Shown in pieces: positions 1 through 8,071 of a stretch of DNA of 11,228 nucleotides. The number at the start of each line of letters is the position of its first letter. Within the stretch, counting starts at the first letter, position 1. The notes beneath the pieces were generated by a model. That model saw only the letters and a program-made list of their open reading frames with translations, was not told the DNA's origin and made no database searches. This DNA comes from JBLHKS01 sp047620505 (lineage in GTDB: Bacteria; Verrucomicrobiota; Verrucomicrobiia; Verrucomicrobiales; DEV007): assembly GCA_047620505.1 (NCBI GenBank), contig JBLHKS010000221.1:1-11228 (forward strand). Reading direction: 5' to 3'. The translations under genes and the position numbers were made by a program.

Positions 1-1
1 A

Positions 2-379
2 GACTGTCACAGCAAAATCGATCCTTGGGGTGTCGCGTTTGAAAACTACAACGCCCTCGGCCAATGGAGGGAGGGTTCAAACGATCCGCTCGTCGAAAAA
101 GCGCACCAAGCCGTCACGATCGCTCCCTCGACAAGACTCAGAAACGGAAAAGAAATCCAGAACCTCGACGATCTCAAAAACTACATTCTGATCGACAAAA
201 AAGCTCAGTTCAGAAGGGCCATCGTTCGAAAAGTCATGGCCTACAGTCTTGGTCGTTACCTCGAATTCTCAGACCGAGCAGCCGTCGACTCGATCTGCAA
301 AAATCTCGAAGAGAAGAATGATTCATTTCAAACTCTGATCGAACGGGTCGTTCTCTCAGAGCCATTTTTAGCGAAATGA
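2..379 (+). CDS. C-terminal end of a DUF1592-family planctomycete-type cytochrome c protein (5' truncated by window edge)
   Basis: Only the last 125 codons lie in the window; the reading frame is already open at base 2. The visible protein starts inside a haem-type motif (DCHSKIDPWG, so the first Cys of CxxCH lies just off the edge). This matches the end of the PSCyt3 (DUF1588) domain. It then runs into a PSD2 (DUF1585) domain at about residues 45-122, with KVMAYSLGRYLEF as the family's ALGR-type signature and ERVVLSEPFLAK at the end. The same two segments, in the same order, close the complete homologue at 1718-4321. The following DUF1552 gene starts 12 nt after the stop, so this is the first visible member of the gene row. 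The family is exported in known cases, but its signal peptide is outside the window. The substrate is unknown. Family assignment is secure; whether the gene is intact upstream cannot be seen. Confidence 0.88.
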   Translation, partial: DCHSKIDPWGVAFENYNALGQWREGSNDPLVEKAHQAVTIAPSTRLRNGKEIQNLDDLKNYILIDKKAQFRRAIVRKVMAYSLGRYLEFSDRAAVDSICKNLEEKNDSFQTLIERVVLSEPFLAK

Positions 380-391
380 CTGTCGTAGCTC

Positions 392-1699
392 ATGAACCGG
401 AAATCCTGGCATCTAAAACGTAGAACCGTCCTCAAATCCGCTGGAGTTTCTATAGCGCTTCCCTGGCTGGAATGCATGGCGCTCGATAAAAATGCAGCGC
501 CGAAAAAGCGCTTCTTTGCCGGATATTTCGCCTACGGAGTCCCGATGCCGGCGGACGATGCAGATGATCGGATGGAGCACGGCTGGTTTCCAGTCGGCGA
601 AGGCAAAAATTACGAGGCTCCTGTGATGCATGAAAGCATCATGCCGTTGCGCGAAAAAGTTACCTTCTTGTCAGGGCTATCGCATCCCAGCATGCGAAGC
701 ACCTCAGCTCACAAAGGCGCAGACTATTTCCTGACCGGCGCGGACATCCTGAAGACCTACGACAAGCAGTCGATTTCGATCGATCAATACCTCGCTCAAA
801 AACTTGGCCAGGACACACGATTCAAGTCGTTGGTGATGTCGTCTTTCGGCGGAGTCAATCGTCCCTATCGCTCTTCGACGCTCTCCTTCGATCGTAGCGG
901 TCGACCGATTCCAGCTCAGAACAAACCGGCTGAAATTTTCCGCCGGATGTTCGGCGCTGTCTCCGAATCAGAGAAAAATGCCCTCGCGAGTCGCGGCAGC
1001 ATCATCGATGAAATCATCGGCGAAGCGAACGACCTCGACCGCCGTCTCGGCACGGCAGACAAACAGAAAATGGACGAATATTTGACTGCCGTCCGCGAAG
1101 TCGAACGCCTGACGGAACGATCGGTGAAGTGGCAAGGCACACCGAAACCTAAAGTCGACGCGGCGAGTCTGTATCTTGAGGCCAACGCCACCTCGCCTCG
1201 CGAGTACCTGACCGTGATGTATGATCTTCTGGCCTTGGCCCTGCAAACCGACACCACGCGGGTCGCCACATTTCAGACTGCTTGTGAAGAGGCTGGTCAA
1301 ACCGATCAATTTCCCTCTGCAATCGGGCTAGCGCACTCTTCGCACAAGCTTTCCCACGAAAAGAAGAACTACGGCGATGTCGCGAGTTACATCTCGTTCC
1401 TCAATGAGATGCATTCGAATTTCGTCAAGAAACTCGATTCTATCCAGGAGGAAAATGGGACTTTGTTAGACAACACGCTCTGTTTTTACGGCTGTGCGAC
1501 GAGCAAGACTCACAAAGCCACTAACTATCCGATTATTCTCAGCGGAGGCAAAAACATGGGCTTCAAACACGGCTCTCACCTTCGCTACGAAGAGAAGGTT
1601 CCGCTCTCAAATCTCTTCGTCACGATCGCGAATCAGTTTTCCCATCCAACCGAGAAATTCAGCGATAGCACCAGCGACATCACTGAAGTCGTTTCGTAA
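392..1699 (+). CDS. DUF1552 (HXXSHH) family protein with twin-arginine signal, first copy
   Basis: The 435-aa product is a DUF1552/HXXSHH protein, a family of unknown biochemical role that is found beside DUF1592 cytochrome-type proteins. The N-terminus has a twin-arginine motif (KRRTVL, Arg10-Arg11) before a short hydrophobic stretch (about residues 15-30), suggesting folded export by Tat. The DUF1552 body spans roughly residues 35-430. Recognisable family segments are the SFDRSGRPIP block, TPKPKVDAASL, YDLLALALQTDTTR and the closing PLSNLFVTIANQ with FSDSTSD. The family's signature histidine motif appears as HKLSHE (residues 318-323), so the last His of HXXSHH is Glu. No Shine-Dalgarno sequence precedes the ATG at 392; this start was chosen because it gives the complete Tat signal. 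It lies 12 nt after the upstream gene and 18 nt before the next, so co-transcription is likely. It is a paralogue of the gene at 4318-5658. Confidence 0.9.
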   Translation: MNRKSWHLKRRTVLKSAGVSIALPWLECMALDKNAAPKKRFFAGYFAYGVPMPADDADDRMEHGWFPVGEGKNYEAPVMHESIMPLREKVTFLSGLSHPSMRSTSAHKGADYFLTGADILKTYDKQSISIDQYLAQKLGQDTRFKSLVMSSFGGVNRPYRSSTLSFDRSGRPIPAQNKPAEIFRRMFGAVSESEKNALASRGSIIDEIIGEANDLDRRLGTADKQKMDEYLTAVREVERLTERSVKWQGTPKPKVDAASLYLEANATSPREYLTVMYDLLALALQTDTTRVATFQTACEEAGQTDQFPSAIGLAHSSHKLSHEKKNYGDVASYISFLNEMHSNFVKKLDSIQEENGTLLDNTLCFYGCATSKTHKATNYPIILSGGKNMGFKHGSHLRYEEKVPLSNLFVTIANQFSHPTEKFSDSTSDITEVVS

Positions 1700-1717
1700 T
1701 ATGTTAGCGTTTTTCCG

Positions 1718-4321
1718 ATGCAGCTCTCTCTATCGATTCGATTGCTCCTCGTTGCTTTTCTAAGCGCGATCACAGCCGTCAACGCTGACGAGGCAAAGGA
1801 GATCAAAACGATCTCCGCGTTTTTCGATGCCCATTGCTCGAAGTGCCACAATCCGGATAAGAAAAAAGGCGGAATCAATTTCGCCGGGTATACCGAATTC
1901 CGATTGGAGAATGCAGAACATTGGCAGGAGGTCCTCGACAACCTGCAACGCGGCGACATGCCGCCGGAAGATGAGACTCAGCCGAGCACCGAGGATCGAC
2001 AGCGGTTCGTCTCGCTGGTTCGCGGCGAACTTGACCAGCTTTACGCCGATTCAAGCGAGCGCGACTTCCGGTTCATGCGCCTGACGAATCAACAAATTGC
2101 GTGGAGTCTGCGCGATCTGCTTGGGATCGATCGTGATTTCAGCGGCGACTTGATTCAAGATCCGGTCGGCAAGCATGGCGAGTCGCTGCAGTCCGAATTG
2201 GAGCTGACAGCCGGACACATGGAGCTCTACCTGAGTGTTCTACAAAGAGCTGTCGAGTTGGCCGTGCCCGATCTCGAAAACCCGCCGACGCCCTACGTTT
2301 TGCACGGCTCCGACTGGGAAAAACAGCACTACCTCAATCGAAATGATCTCGCTCACGGCAACCGCCGACATCACAAGCGCTACCGCGGACCGCAATGGTT
2401 GGAGGACGATTTCGAGGTGCCGCTGCCGCCGAATCACTTCTTTCGAATTTACGTCGATGATAACCGCTCGGAGGGCCAATTCCGGGTTCGCATTCGAGTC
2501 AGGAACGAACCTCCGCAGAACGGCGGGGCCCTGACAAAACACGAATTCTCCGTCTTTTTCGACAAAGGTTTCAAGTCGCCGCAACACACGATCGATAGTT
2601 TTACCGTCGAAGCGAAGCCGGGTGCTCAGGAATTCGAGATCTTCGGCAACGCCTACGATTTTCCCGGTGTCGATCCCGCGCCGCCGCCCGCGGACGACCC
2701 TTTTGGGATCATGGCCCACTTTCACTATCGTTTTCTCACGATCCAGAATTGCTCGCCGTTGACTTCCCCATCGGATAAGCCGGTCACCAACAAAAACTGG
2801 GTGCATTTCGGCGATGGCCACTTTGTCAGGGCCGACGACCGCTGGATCGACGCTTTGGGCGAAGAGTTTGGGAAGAAAAATTGGCTGAAGCACTCTCACG
2901 GCGGCTCCGACCATCCAACTCAAGGCAAGCCCGCTGTCTACAAAGAAGTGATGAAGGACACGAGTTATGCCGTGATCGAGCGAATCGAATTCGACATGCC
3001 GTGGCAATGGCCGCCAGCGAGCGTTGAGCCCTTTCTTGAGAACGGATCACTGACCGATTCCGCAATTTCAAGCGAGGTTAAGGGGCTAGCGAAACGGGCA
3101 TGGCGACGCCCCCTGACAGACTCAGAAAATAGTGAACTCGACGCGATGATCGCCCAGCAGCTGCTGAGCGCGGAATCGAAATCCGACGCATTGCGCGACC
3201 TCCTCATGGCGGTGCTCGCCGATACGCGATTCTTGTTTTACTCTGATGTTGAGACCACTGCGAGGCTCCGCAATCACGAGCTGGTTTCGCGCCTCGCCGG
3301 CTTTCTCTGGCGCAGCGTTCCAGACGAATCGCTTTTCCGTCTCGCCGCGCGCGACGAGTCGATTCCGGATGCAGATCTCGCCGCCGAAGTCCGACGTATG
3401 CTCGCAGATCCTCGCGCTGACCGCTTCATCGCGGACTTCACGTCGAGCTGGATTGGATTCGGTAAACTCGACCAGATCGCGATCAATCCGAACTACTACA
3501 ACTGGTGGAATCCGAAGTTCAAAGACTACATGAAACTGCAGTCGATCGCGTTCCTGACCACGTTGCTGCGCGAAGACTTGAGCTGCCTCAATTGCCTGTC
3601 CTCGGACTTCGTCGTCGTCAACGACATGATGGCCAAGTTCTACGGCATCTCGGTCCCGGACAGTGGCCATCGTTTTTCGAGAGTCCCCGCGCCCGAGGGC
3701 CGCGGCAGCGTCTTGACCCAGCCCGCGTTTCTGCTGGCGCACGGCGATGGCGAAGACGCGCATGCCGTCAATCGCGGCGTCTGGATTCGTGGACGTTTGT
3801 TAGGCGATCCCCCGCGCGACCCTCCACCTGAAGTTCCCGCCCTCAGCGATCTTGACGAACATTCTCCAGACGCCGCCGCCCTCTCGACCAAGGACCGGCT
3901 CGCAATGCATCGTCAGGGAATCTGTCTCGACTGCCATCAAGACATCGATCCTTGGGGAATCGCGATGGAGTCGTTTGACGCCGCTGGGAAGGTCCGCGCG
4001 AAGATTCTGCGTCTCATTCCCGAAGAAAAAAAGCGGCTGAATTTGGCTGTCGTAAATCAGGCTGAGATTCGTGGTCAGCCCGTCGTCGGGATAGATGAAC
4101 TCCGGCAGCTGCTGCGCGAAAAATACGAAGATGATTTCGCCATCGGCTTCAGCGCATCGATGTTCTCATTCGCCCTCGGACGGCCCTTGAGCTACAACGA
4201 AGACCAACCTCTTGAGGAGCTGGCTGATGAATTTAAGCAGAAAAAATTCCGCATGGCCGACTTGATTGAGGCGATTGTTCTGCGGCCCGAATTCAGACAT
4301 CCGAACGCAGCTGACCAATGA
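1718..4321 (+). CDS. Complete DUF1592-family planctomycete-type cytochrome c protein (PSCyt1-PSD3-PSD5-PSD4-PSCyt3-PSD2)
   Basis: The 867-aa exported protein has two c-type haem sites. Residues 1-23 form a Sec signal peptide (cleavage after AVNA). PSCyt1 follows with CSKCH at 40-44 and RGDMPP at 78-83, where the Met is a possible axial ligand. PSD3 (DUF1587) lies at about 120-185 (RLTNQQIAWSLRDLLG). A less conserved, His-rich middle region spans about 190-440. PSD5 (DUF1595) begins near 457 (AKRAWRRPLT). PSD4 (DUF1592) is about 513-645 (HELVSRLAGFLWRSVPDE). PSCyt3 (DUF1588) is about 665-757 with CLDCH at 736-740. PSD2 (DUF1585) is about 785-865 (FSFALGRPL). This is the normal domain order for the family. 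A non-haem CLNC pair (623-626) sits where relatives usually have hydrophobic residues. The stop overlaps the next start as ATGA. Electron transfer in the envelope is inferred; the substrate is unknown. No Shine-Dalgarno sequence is visible. Confidence 0.93.
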   Translation: MQLSLSIRLLLVAFLSAITAVNADEAKEIKTISAFFDAHCSKCHNPDKKKGGINFAGYTEFRLENAEHWQEVLDNLQRGDMPPEDETQPSTEDRQRFVSLVRGELDQLYADSSERDFRFMRLTNQQIAWSLRDLLGIDRDFSGDLIQDPVGKHGESLQSELELTAGHMELYLSVLQRAVELAVPDLENPPTPYVLHGSDWEKQHYLNRNDLAHGNRRHHKRYRGPQWLEDDFEVPLPPNHFFRIYVDDNRSEGQFRVRIRVRNEPPQNGGALTKHEFSVFFDKGFKSPQHTIDSFTVEAKPGAQEFEIFGNAYDFPGVDPAPPPADDPFGIMAHFHYRFLTIQNCSPLTSPSDKPVTNKNWVHFGDGHFVRADDRWIDALGEEFGKKNWLKHSHGGSDHPTQGKPAVYKEVMKDTSYAVIERIEFDMPWQWPPASVEPFLENGSLTDSAISSEVKGLAKRAWRRPLTDSENSELDAMIAQQLLSAESKSDALRDLLMAVLADTRFLFYSDVETTARLRNHELVSRLAGFLWRSVPDESLFRLAARDESIPDADLAAEVRRMLADPRADRFIADFTSSWIGFGKLDQIAINPNYYNWWNPKFKDYMKLQSIAFLTTLLREDLSCLNCLSSDFVVVNDMMAKFYGISVPDSGHRFSRVPAPEGRGSVLTQPAFLLAHGDGEDAHAVNRGVWIRGRLLGDPPRDPPPEVPALSDLDEHSPDAAALSTKDRLAMHRQGICLDCHQDIDPWGIAMESFDAAGKVRAKILRLIPEEKKRLNLAVVNQAEIRGQPVVGIDELRQLLREKYEDDFAIGFSASMFSFALGRPLSYNEDQPLEELADEFKQKKFRMADLIEAIVLRPEFRHPNAADQ
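3155..3166. repeat. Palindromic 12-mer CAGCAGCTGCTG, first of five dispersed exact copies
   Basis: Exact copies are at 3155-3166, 4406-4417, 6449-6460, 7814-7825 and 10031-10042. Single-mismatch copies are at 4103-4114 and 5747-5758. All lie inside coding regions on both strands. They are read as Gln-Gln-Leu-Leu in the cytochrome and U32 genes but as Ala-Ala-Ala in the second DUF1552 and GH13 genes. Confidence 0.7.
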
Positions 4322-5658
4322 AGAAACCCTCCGATCGATTGTCTCGCCGTCATTTTCTTTACGGATCTGGCGTTTCGATGCTGTTGCCGAATCTCGAATC
4401 TTTCGCAGCAGCTGCTGGCACCGAGACCGCTGCGCCGAAGCGGTTTCTGGCGCTTTACGTCGGGCACGGATTCGCGATCACGCGGAAGGAAGATCATCCG
4501 GCGCGCGATTGGAGTTGGTATCCGCGCGTCGATCCAGACGGCAAGCTGAAGTTCGGAACCTCGATGGCGGCGATGCAGCCGTTTGCGGATCAGGTCTCGG
4601 TTTTCCATGGGCTCGAACATCCGCAGGTCGTCGCGACGAACGGCCATTCGTCTGGCGATTCGTTTCTGACCGGCAGCAATCCGGAAGGCTCCGTTATCAG
4701 CCCATCTGTCGATCAAGTCGCGGCAATCGCGCATGGAAAGGCCACTCGCTATTCGAGCCTCGTGTTAGGAAACGAAGGCGGGCTCGGCGCAACCGGGAGC
4801 TCCCTGACATTGTCCTACAACCGCTCCGGCCGGGCGATCCCATCGACTAGCGATCTAGTAGGACTCTACAATCGGCTCTTCAACTCAGATCCGGCGATCA
4901 TCAGCAAGGAGAAGGCGGTCTACGAACGCAACGGGACGCTGGTCGATCGCGTGTTAAATTCGGCGAAGAGTTTGCAGCGGCGAGTCAGCGCTGACGATAA
5001 TGATAAGATCGAATCTTACCTTGAAAGTGTCCGCGCGGTGGAGAAAAACATCGAACGAATGGAAGCCTGGTCCGACACGCCGAAGCCGGAGGTCGACGCG
5101 AGCAGCCTTTCGCTCAAGGCGACCGTCAACGAGCCCGCGTTGTTTATCGAAACGATGTACGATCTGATCTATCTCGCCTTCAAAACGGATTCGACGAGGT
5201 ACGCAACCTACATGCTTCAGAGCATGATTGACGGTCCTTGGAACCAGATGCCGAAGAATGCCCTCGGCCTACCCGCTGGTCATCATCGCCTGGCGCACAG
5301 CGCGGCTGGGGCTGGGGAAAAGGCAATGTTGTCGCTCGGCACGTTCGATAAATTCCAGGGAGATCTGTTAGGCCGATTCCTTGGGAAAATGGCCGACACA
5401 CCGGAGGGCGAAGGCTCGATGCTCGACAACACGCTCGTTTTCTATGGCACTAGCAATAGTAAAACGCACGTCAATCGCGACTATCCGCTTATGATCGCTG
5501 GCGGACGAAATCTGGGAATCAAGCAAGGCGTCTTTCACGAGATGGCGACGTCCGGAAAGCCGCTTTCGAATCTATTTCTGACGTTTCTTCAGCAGCTCGG
5601 AGTTCCGGTAGAGAGTTTCTCGGACAGCACCGGCGTCATGCCGGAAATTCTCGCATGA
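4318..5658 (+). CDS. DUF1552 (HXXSHH) family protein with twin-arginine signal, second copy
   Basis: This 446-aa protein is the second DUF1552 member. Its N-terminus has a textbook Tat motif, SRRHFL (Arg10-Arg11), then a hydrophobic segment to about residue 30 and an Ala-rich likely cleavage region (about 30-33). The DUF1552 body shares collinear blocks with the copy at 392-1699: LSYNRSGRAIP, TPKPEVDASSL, TMYDLIYLAFKTDSTR, FYGTSNSKTH, PLSNLFLTFLQQ and FSDSTG. They are clear paralogues but far from identical, so the duplication is old or the copies came separately. The signature motif reads HRLAHS (323-328), departing from HXXSHH at Ser and at the last His. The ATG overlaps the preceding stop by 4 nt, implying translational coupling with the cytochrome gene. 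The stop is 4 nt from the end of the convergent U32 gene. Function is unknown; a partner of the DUF1592 protein is inferred from context. Confidence 0.92.
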   Translation: MKKPSDRLSRRHFLYGSGVSMLLPNLESFAAAAGTETAAPKRFLALYVGHGFAITRKEDHPARDWSWYPRVDPDGKLKFGTSMAAMQPFADQVSVFHGLEHPQVVATNGHSSGDSFLTGSNPEGSVISPSVDQVAAIAHGKATRYSSLVLGNEGGLGATGSSLTLSYNRSGRAIPSTSDLVGLYNRLFNSDPAIISKEKAVYERNGTLVDRVLNSAKSLQRRVSADDNDKIESYLESVRAVEKNIERMEAWSDTPKPEVDASSLSLKATVNEPALFIETMYDLIYLAFKTDSTRYATYMLQSMIDGPWNQMPKNALGLPAGHHRLAHSAAGAGEKAMLSLGTFDKFQGDLLGRFLGKMADTPEGEGSMLDNTLVFYGTSNSKTHVNRDYPLMIAGGRNLGIKQGVFHEMATSGKPLSNLFLTFLQQLGVPVESFSDSTGVMPEILA

Positions 5659-5662
5659 CGAG

Positions 5663-8071
5663 CTAAGCCAATGTGCCCTCGACGACACCGAGCTTCGACT
5701 CCACCTGGAGCGAGCTCCACAGCGATTCGCCGTCGATTTCGCCGCTGAGCAGCTGCTGGTAAGTCTTGAGGGTTTGCTTAGCTTCCTCTCGCGATTCCTT
5801 TAGCAGCTCCACGCGGTATTTTCGCAGGCCAGCGCCTGACAAAGCGCTCAAAAAACGAGCACCGCTCTGCGCTCGACCGTTGAAGAGTGTGTTTCGGCAG
5901 CCGACGTCAGCTTGGAGCACGTGCAGCTGACCAACGCGATCGCGGAGCTGAACTTCATGCTCGTCACACGGCCGACCACAGTTGGTCACGTCCGTCCCTT
6001 CAGACATGAACGCGCAGAAGACGCAATGCTCCATGTGAAACATCGGCATGTGCTGATGAAGCGTTAGTTCGAACCAGTCGGCGGGCGCTTCGGCGAGTAA
6101 GTCGAGCACCTGGCGAATGTTCAAGTCGTAGGAAATTGTCAGGTTCTGAAATCCCTGTTCCATGAAAAATTTCGCGCTGATCGGGTTCGCAACATTCAGG
6201 GAAAAATCGCCGACCGTCGGCAAGTCTCGTTCCTTAAAATAGCCGACTCCACCGAGGTTCCTAACCAGAATTCCGTCAGGATCCGCGCGTTCGACGACGC
6301 GGAACAGTCCGGTCTCGCCCGCTTTTTGGATCCGAGGTGTCGCGAGAAATAGCTCAGCTTGCCCCCGATATTTTTCGATCGTCTCGCGGTAGCGGCGGAC
6401 GTCTTCGAAATCGAGATAAACTCGGCCAACTCCGACGTCGATCGCAGCCAGCAGCTGCTGTTCAGTTCGGCAAAGAACATGGAGTTCAAGCTTAGCTTCG
6501 GATTTTGAATCCAGCTTCTGCGGTAGGAAATCCGCAAGCGGCAGTTCGCGGCTTGGCCGAATCCGTGGGGCGTCTGATATCGACTCTAACTTGCTCACCA
6601 ACGCGCGTCGAAGCCGGTTGATTTCGCTGACGGGCAGGATCACCTCGCCGCTCAGCTGAACTTCCAGATCGTCCAGCTTGAAGTCCGTGTTTCCCAACCG
6701 TCCGAGCTGCTTTTTTAGAAACTCCGAAGTCAACGGACGATCGTTAGCTGCTTCCAGCGGATTCTCCGAGGTAACCTCGTTTCCTGAGCCGAGGTCCGTA
6801 AGCAAAAGCGGCTCGCCAACCGATCCACTCGCCTTCCAACGAACTGAGCTGCGAGGTTTCTCGATCGTCTTCCAGGTTTTTCGCAACTCGGCGTTCAACT
6901 TCGGGTCGTCCGTTTTCCAAATGCGATCTCCGGCTCGAATCTTGTCAGGATTCAGCTTACCTCGCTGGAAACTAATTCGTTTTCCATGAACCGAGAAAAT
7001 CCTGCCGCCCTGTTCGCGATCCGTGTTGCCGCCGTTGTCGAAAACCACGCCGTCGCCGTTCGCCAACGGTGCCTGCGATTCGACTTCGACCCAATCTGAG
7101 CCGACGGCTTCGACACGACCGACAAACGCCCCTCGCTTCTTGCCATAACGCGCATGAACCAGCTCTTGGTTGTCGATTCCATTCAGCCAGCCAGTGCTTA
7201 GCCCGCGAGAAAATACCATCTCCAAATCGTAGAAATCCTTCGACGAAATCTCGCTCGCCCCGTCGATCGCTTTGCGATAAACGCGCGTAACCGCCGCCAC
7301 GTACTCCGGTGTTTTTAGTCTGCCTTCGATCTTGAAACTCCGCACGCCTAACTCCAGCAGTTTTGGGATTTCCGACACTCCCGCGAGATCCTGCGGCGAA
7401 AGCAAATACCGTCGATCGCCCAATTTTACGACCTCACCGTCGACGACGAGGTCGTAAGGCATGCGGCACGCCTGAGCGCATTCGCCTCGATTGGCACTCC
7501 GCTGGCCTAACGATTCGCTGGTCAGGCATTGCCCGGAGTAGGCAACGCAGAGTGCGCCGTGAACGAAGGTTTCCAGCGGCACTGTTGTCGGTTCGTTAGG
7601 GTGAAATAGCCGAATTTCGCGCAACGAATTTTCTCTCGCGATCACCGCCCGATCCAAACGAAAATGCGCATCCACAAACGCAAGCGCCTCCGGCGAAGTG
7701 ATCGTCATCTGGGTCGAAGCATGGATTTCCAGCTCCGGAGTCAGCTCGCGCGCCAGCCGCACCAGGCCGAGATCTTGCACGATGATCGCATCCACGCCCG
7801 CTTCGTTAATCGTCAGCAGCTGCTGGCGAGCCGCTTCTAATTCGCTCGTGAAAATCAGCGTGTTGAACGCGGCGAATCCGCGCACGCCGTGATCGTGCAG
7901 AAACCGCATAAGCTCCGGCAAATCCGCTTCCGAAAAGTTGTCCGCCCGCATCCGCGCGTTGAATTGCGGCAAGCCAAAGTAAATCGCATCGGCTCCGTTT
8001 GCGACCGCGGCACGGGCGCACTCCCAGTTTCCGGCGGGAGCGAGCAGTTCAGGCTGAATTTGGCGAGACAT
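5663..8071 (-). CDS. Long U32-family protein, RlhA-like (probable RNA hydroxylase, annotated as peptidase U32)
   Basis: The product is 802 aa from the preferred start. Residues 7-15 (PELLAPAGN) are the typical N-terminal U32 motif. A full U32 signature lies at 167-184 (ETFVHGALC, then C182), followed by C198 and C202. The FKIEGRLKTPEYV block at 246-258 completes the first domain. A DUF3656-like region spans about 375-500, and a second, diverged U32-like domain about 525-790, holding C683, C686, C698, C702 and C725. Although called peptidases, characterised relatives such as E. coli RlhA (23S rRNA C2501) and TrhP (tRNA U34) are prephenate-dependent hydroxylases; the role here is inferred. RlhA is about 650 aa, so this is a longer form. 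The frame stays open to a TTG at 8188, but the extra 39 residues look unrelated to the family, so ATG at 8071 is chosen. Neither start has a clear Shine-Dalgarno sequence. The gene is probably monocistronic. Confidence 0.92.
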   Translation of the reverse strand: MSRQIQPELLAPAGNWECARAAVANGADAIYFGLPQFNARMRADNFSEADLPELMRFLHDHGVRGFAAFNTLIFTSELEAARQQLLTINEAGVDAIIVQDLGLVRLARELTPELEIHASTQMTITSPEALAFVDAHFRLDRAVIARENSLREIRLFHPNEPTTVPLETFVHGALCVAYSGQCLTSESLGQRSANRGECAQACRMPYDLVVDGEVVKLGDRRYLLSPQDLAGVSEIPKLLELGVRSFKIEGRLKTPEYVAAVTRVYRKAIDGASEISSKDFYDLEMVFSRGLSTGWLNGIDNQELVHARYGKKRGAFVGRVEAVGSDWVEVESQAPLANGDGVVFDNGGNTDREQGGRIFSVHGKRISFQRGKLNPDKIRAGDRIWKTDDPKLNAELRKTWKTIEKPRSSVRWKASGSVGEPLLLTDLGSGNEVTSENPLEAANDRPLTSEFLKKQLGRLGNTDFKLDDLEVQLSGEVILPVSEINRLRRALVSKLESISDAPRIRPSRELPLADFLPQKLDSKSEAKLELHVLCRTEQQLLAAIDVGVGRVYLDFEDVRRYRETIEKYRGQAELFLATPRIQKAGETGLFRVVERADPDGILVRNLGGVGYFKERDLPTVGDFSLNVANPISAKFFMEQGFQNLTISYDLNIRQVLDLLAEAPADWFELTLHQHMPMFHMEHCVFCAFMSEGTDVTNCGRPCDEHEVQLRDRVGQLHVLQADVGCRNTLFNGRAQSGARFLSALSGAGLRKYRVELLKESREEAKQTLKTYQQLLSGEIDGESLWSSLQVESKLGVVEGTLA

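Noticed and set aside
64..321. 85-codon Arg/Lys/Ser-rich frame at the left edge
   Set aside because: Frame 2 over the same bases encodes a good PSCyt3-PSD2 ending; this is an out-of-frame shadow.
2240..3007. 255-codon open frame on the minus strand
   Set aside because: It is antisense to the middle of the complete cytochrome gene, with no recognisable domain and no start context.
4266..4850. 194-codon plus-strand frame spanning the cytochrome/DUF1552 junction
   Set aside because: It overlaps two well-supported genes in another frame and its product is a low-complexity Arg/Ser-rich sequence.
5663..8071. A true collagenase or virulence protease
   Set aside because: Despite the U32 peptidase name, characterised relatives with this domain order are RNA-modifying hydroxylases, and nothing in the sequence indicates secretion.
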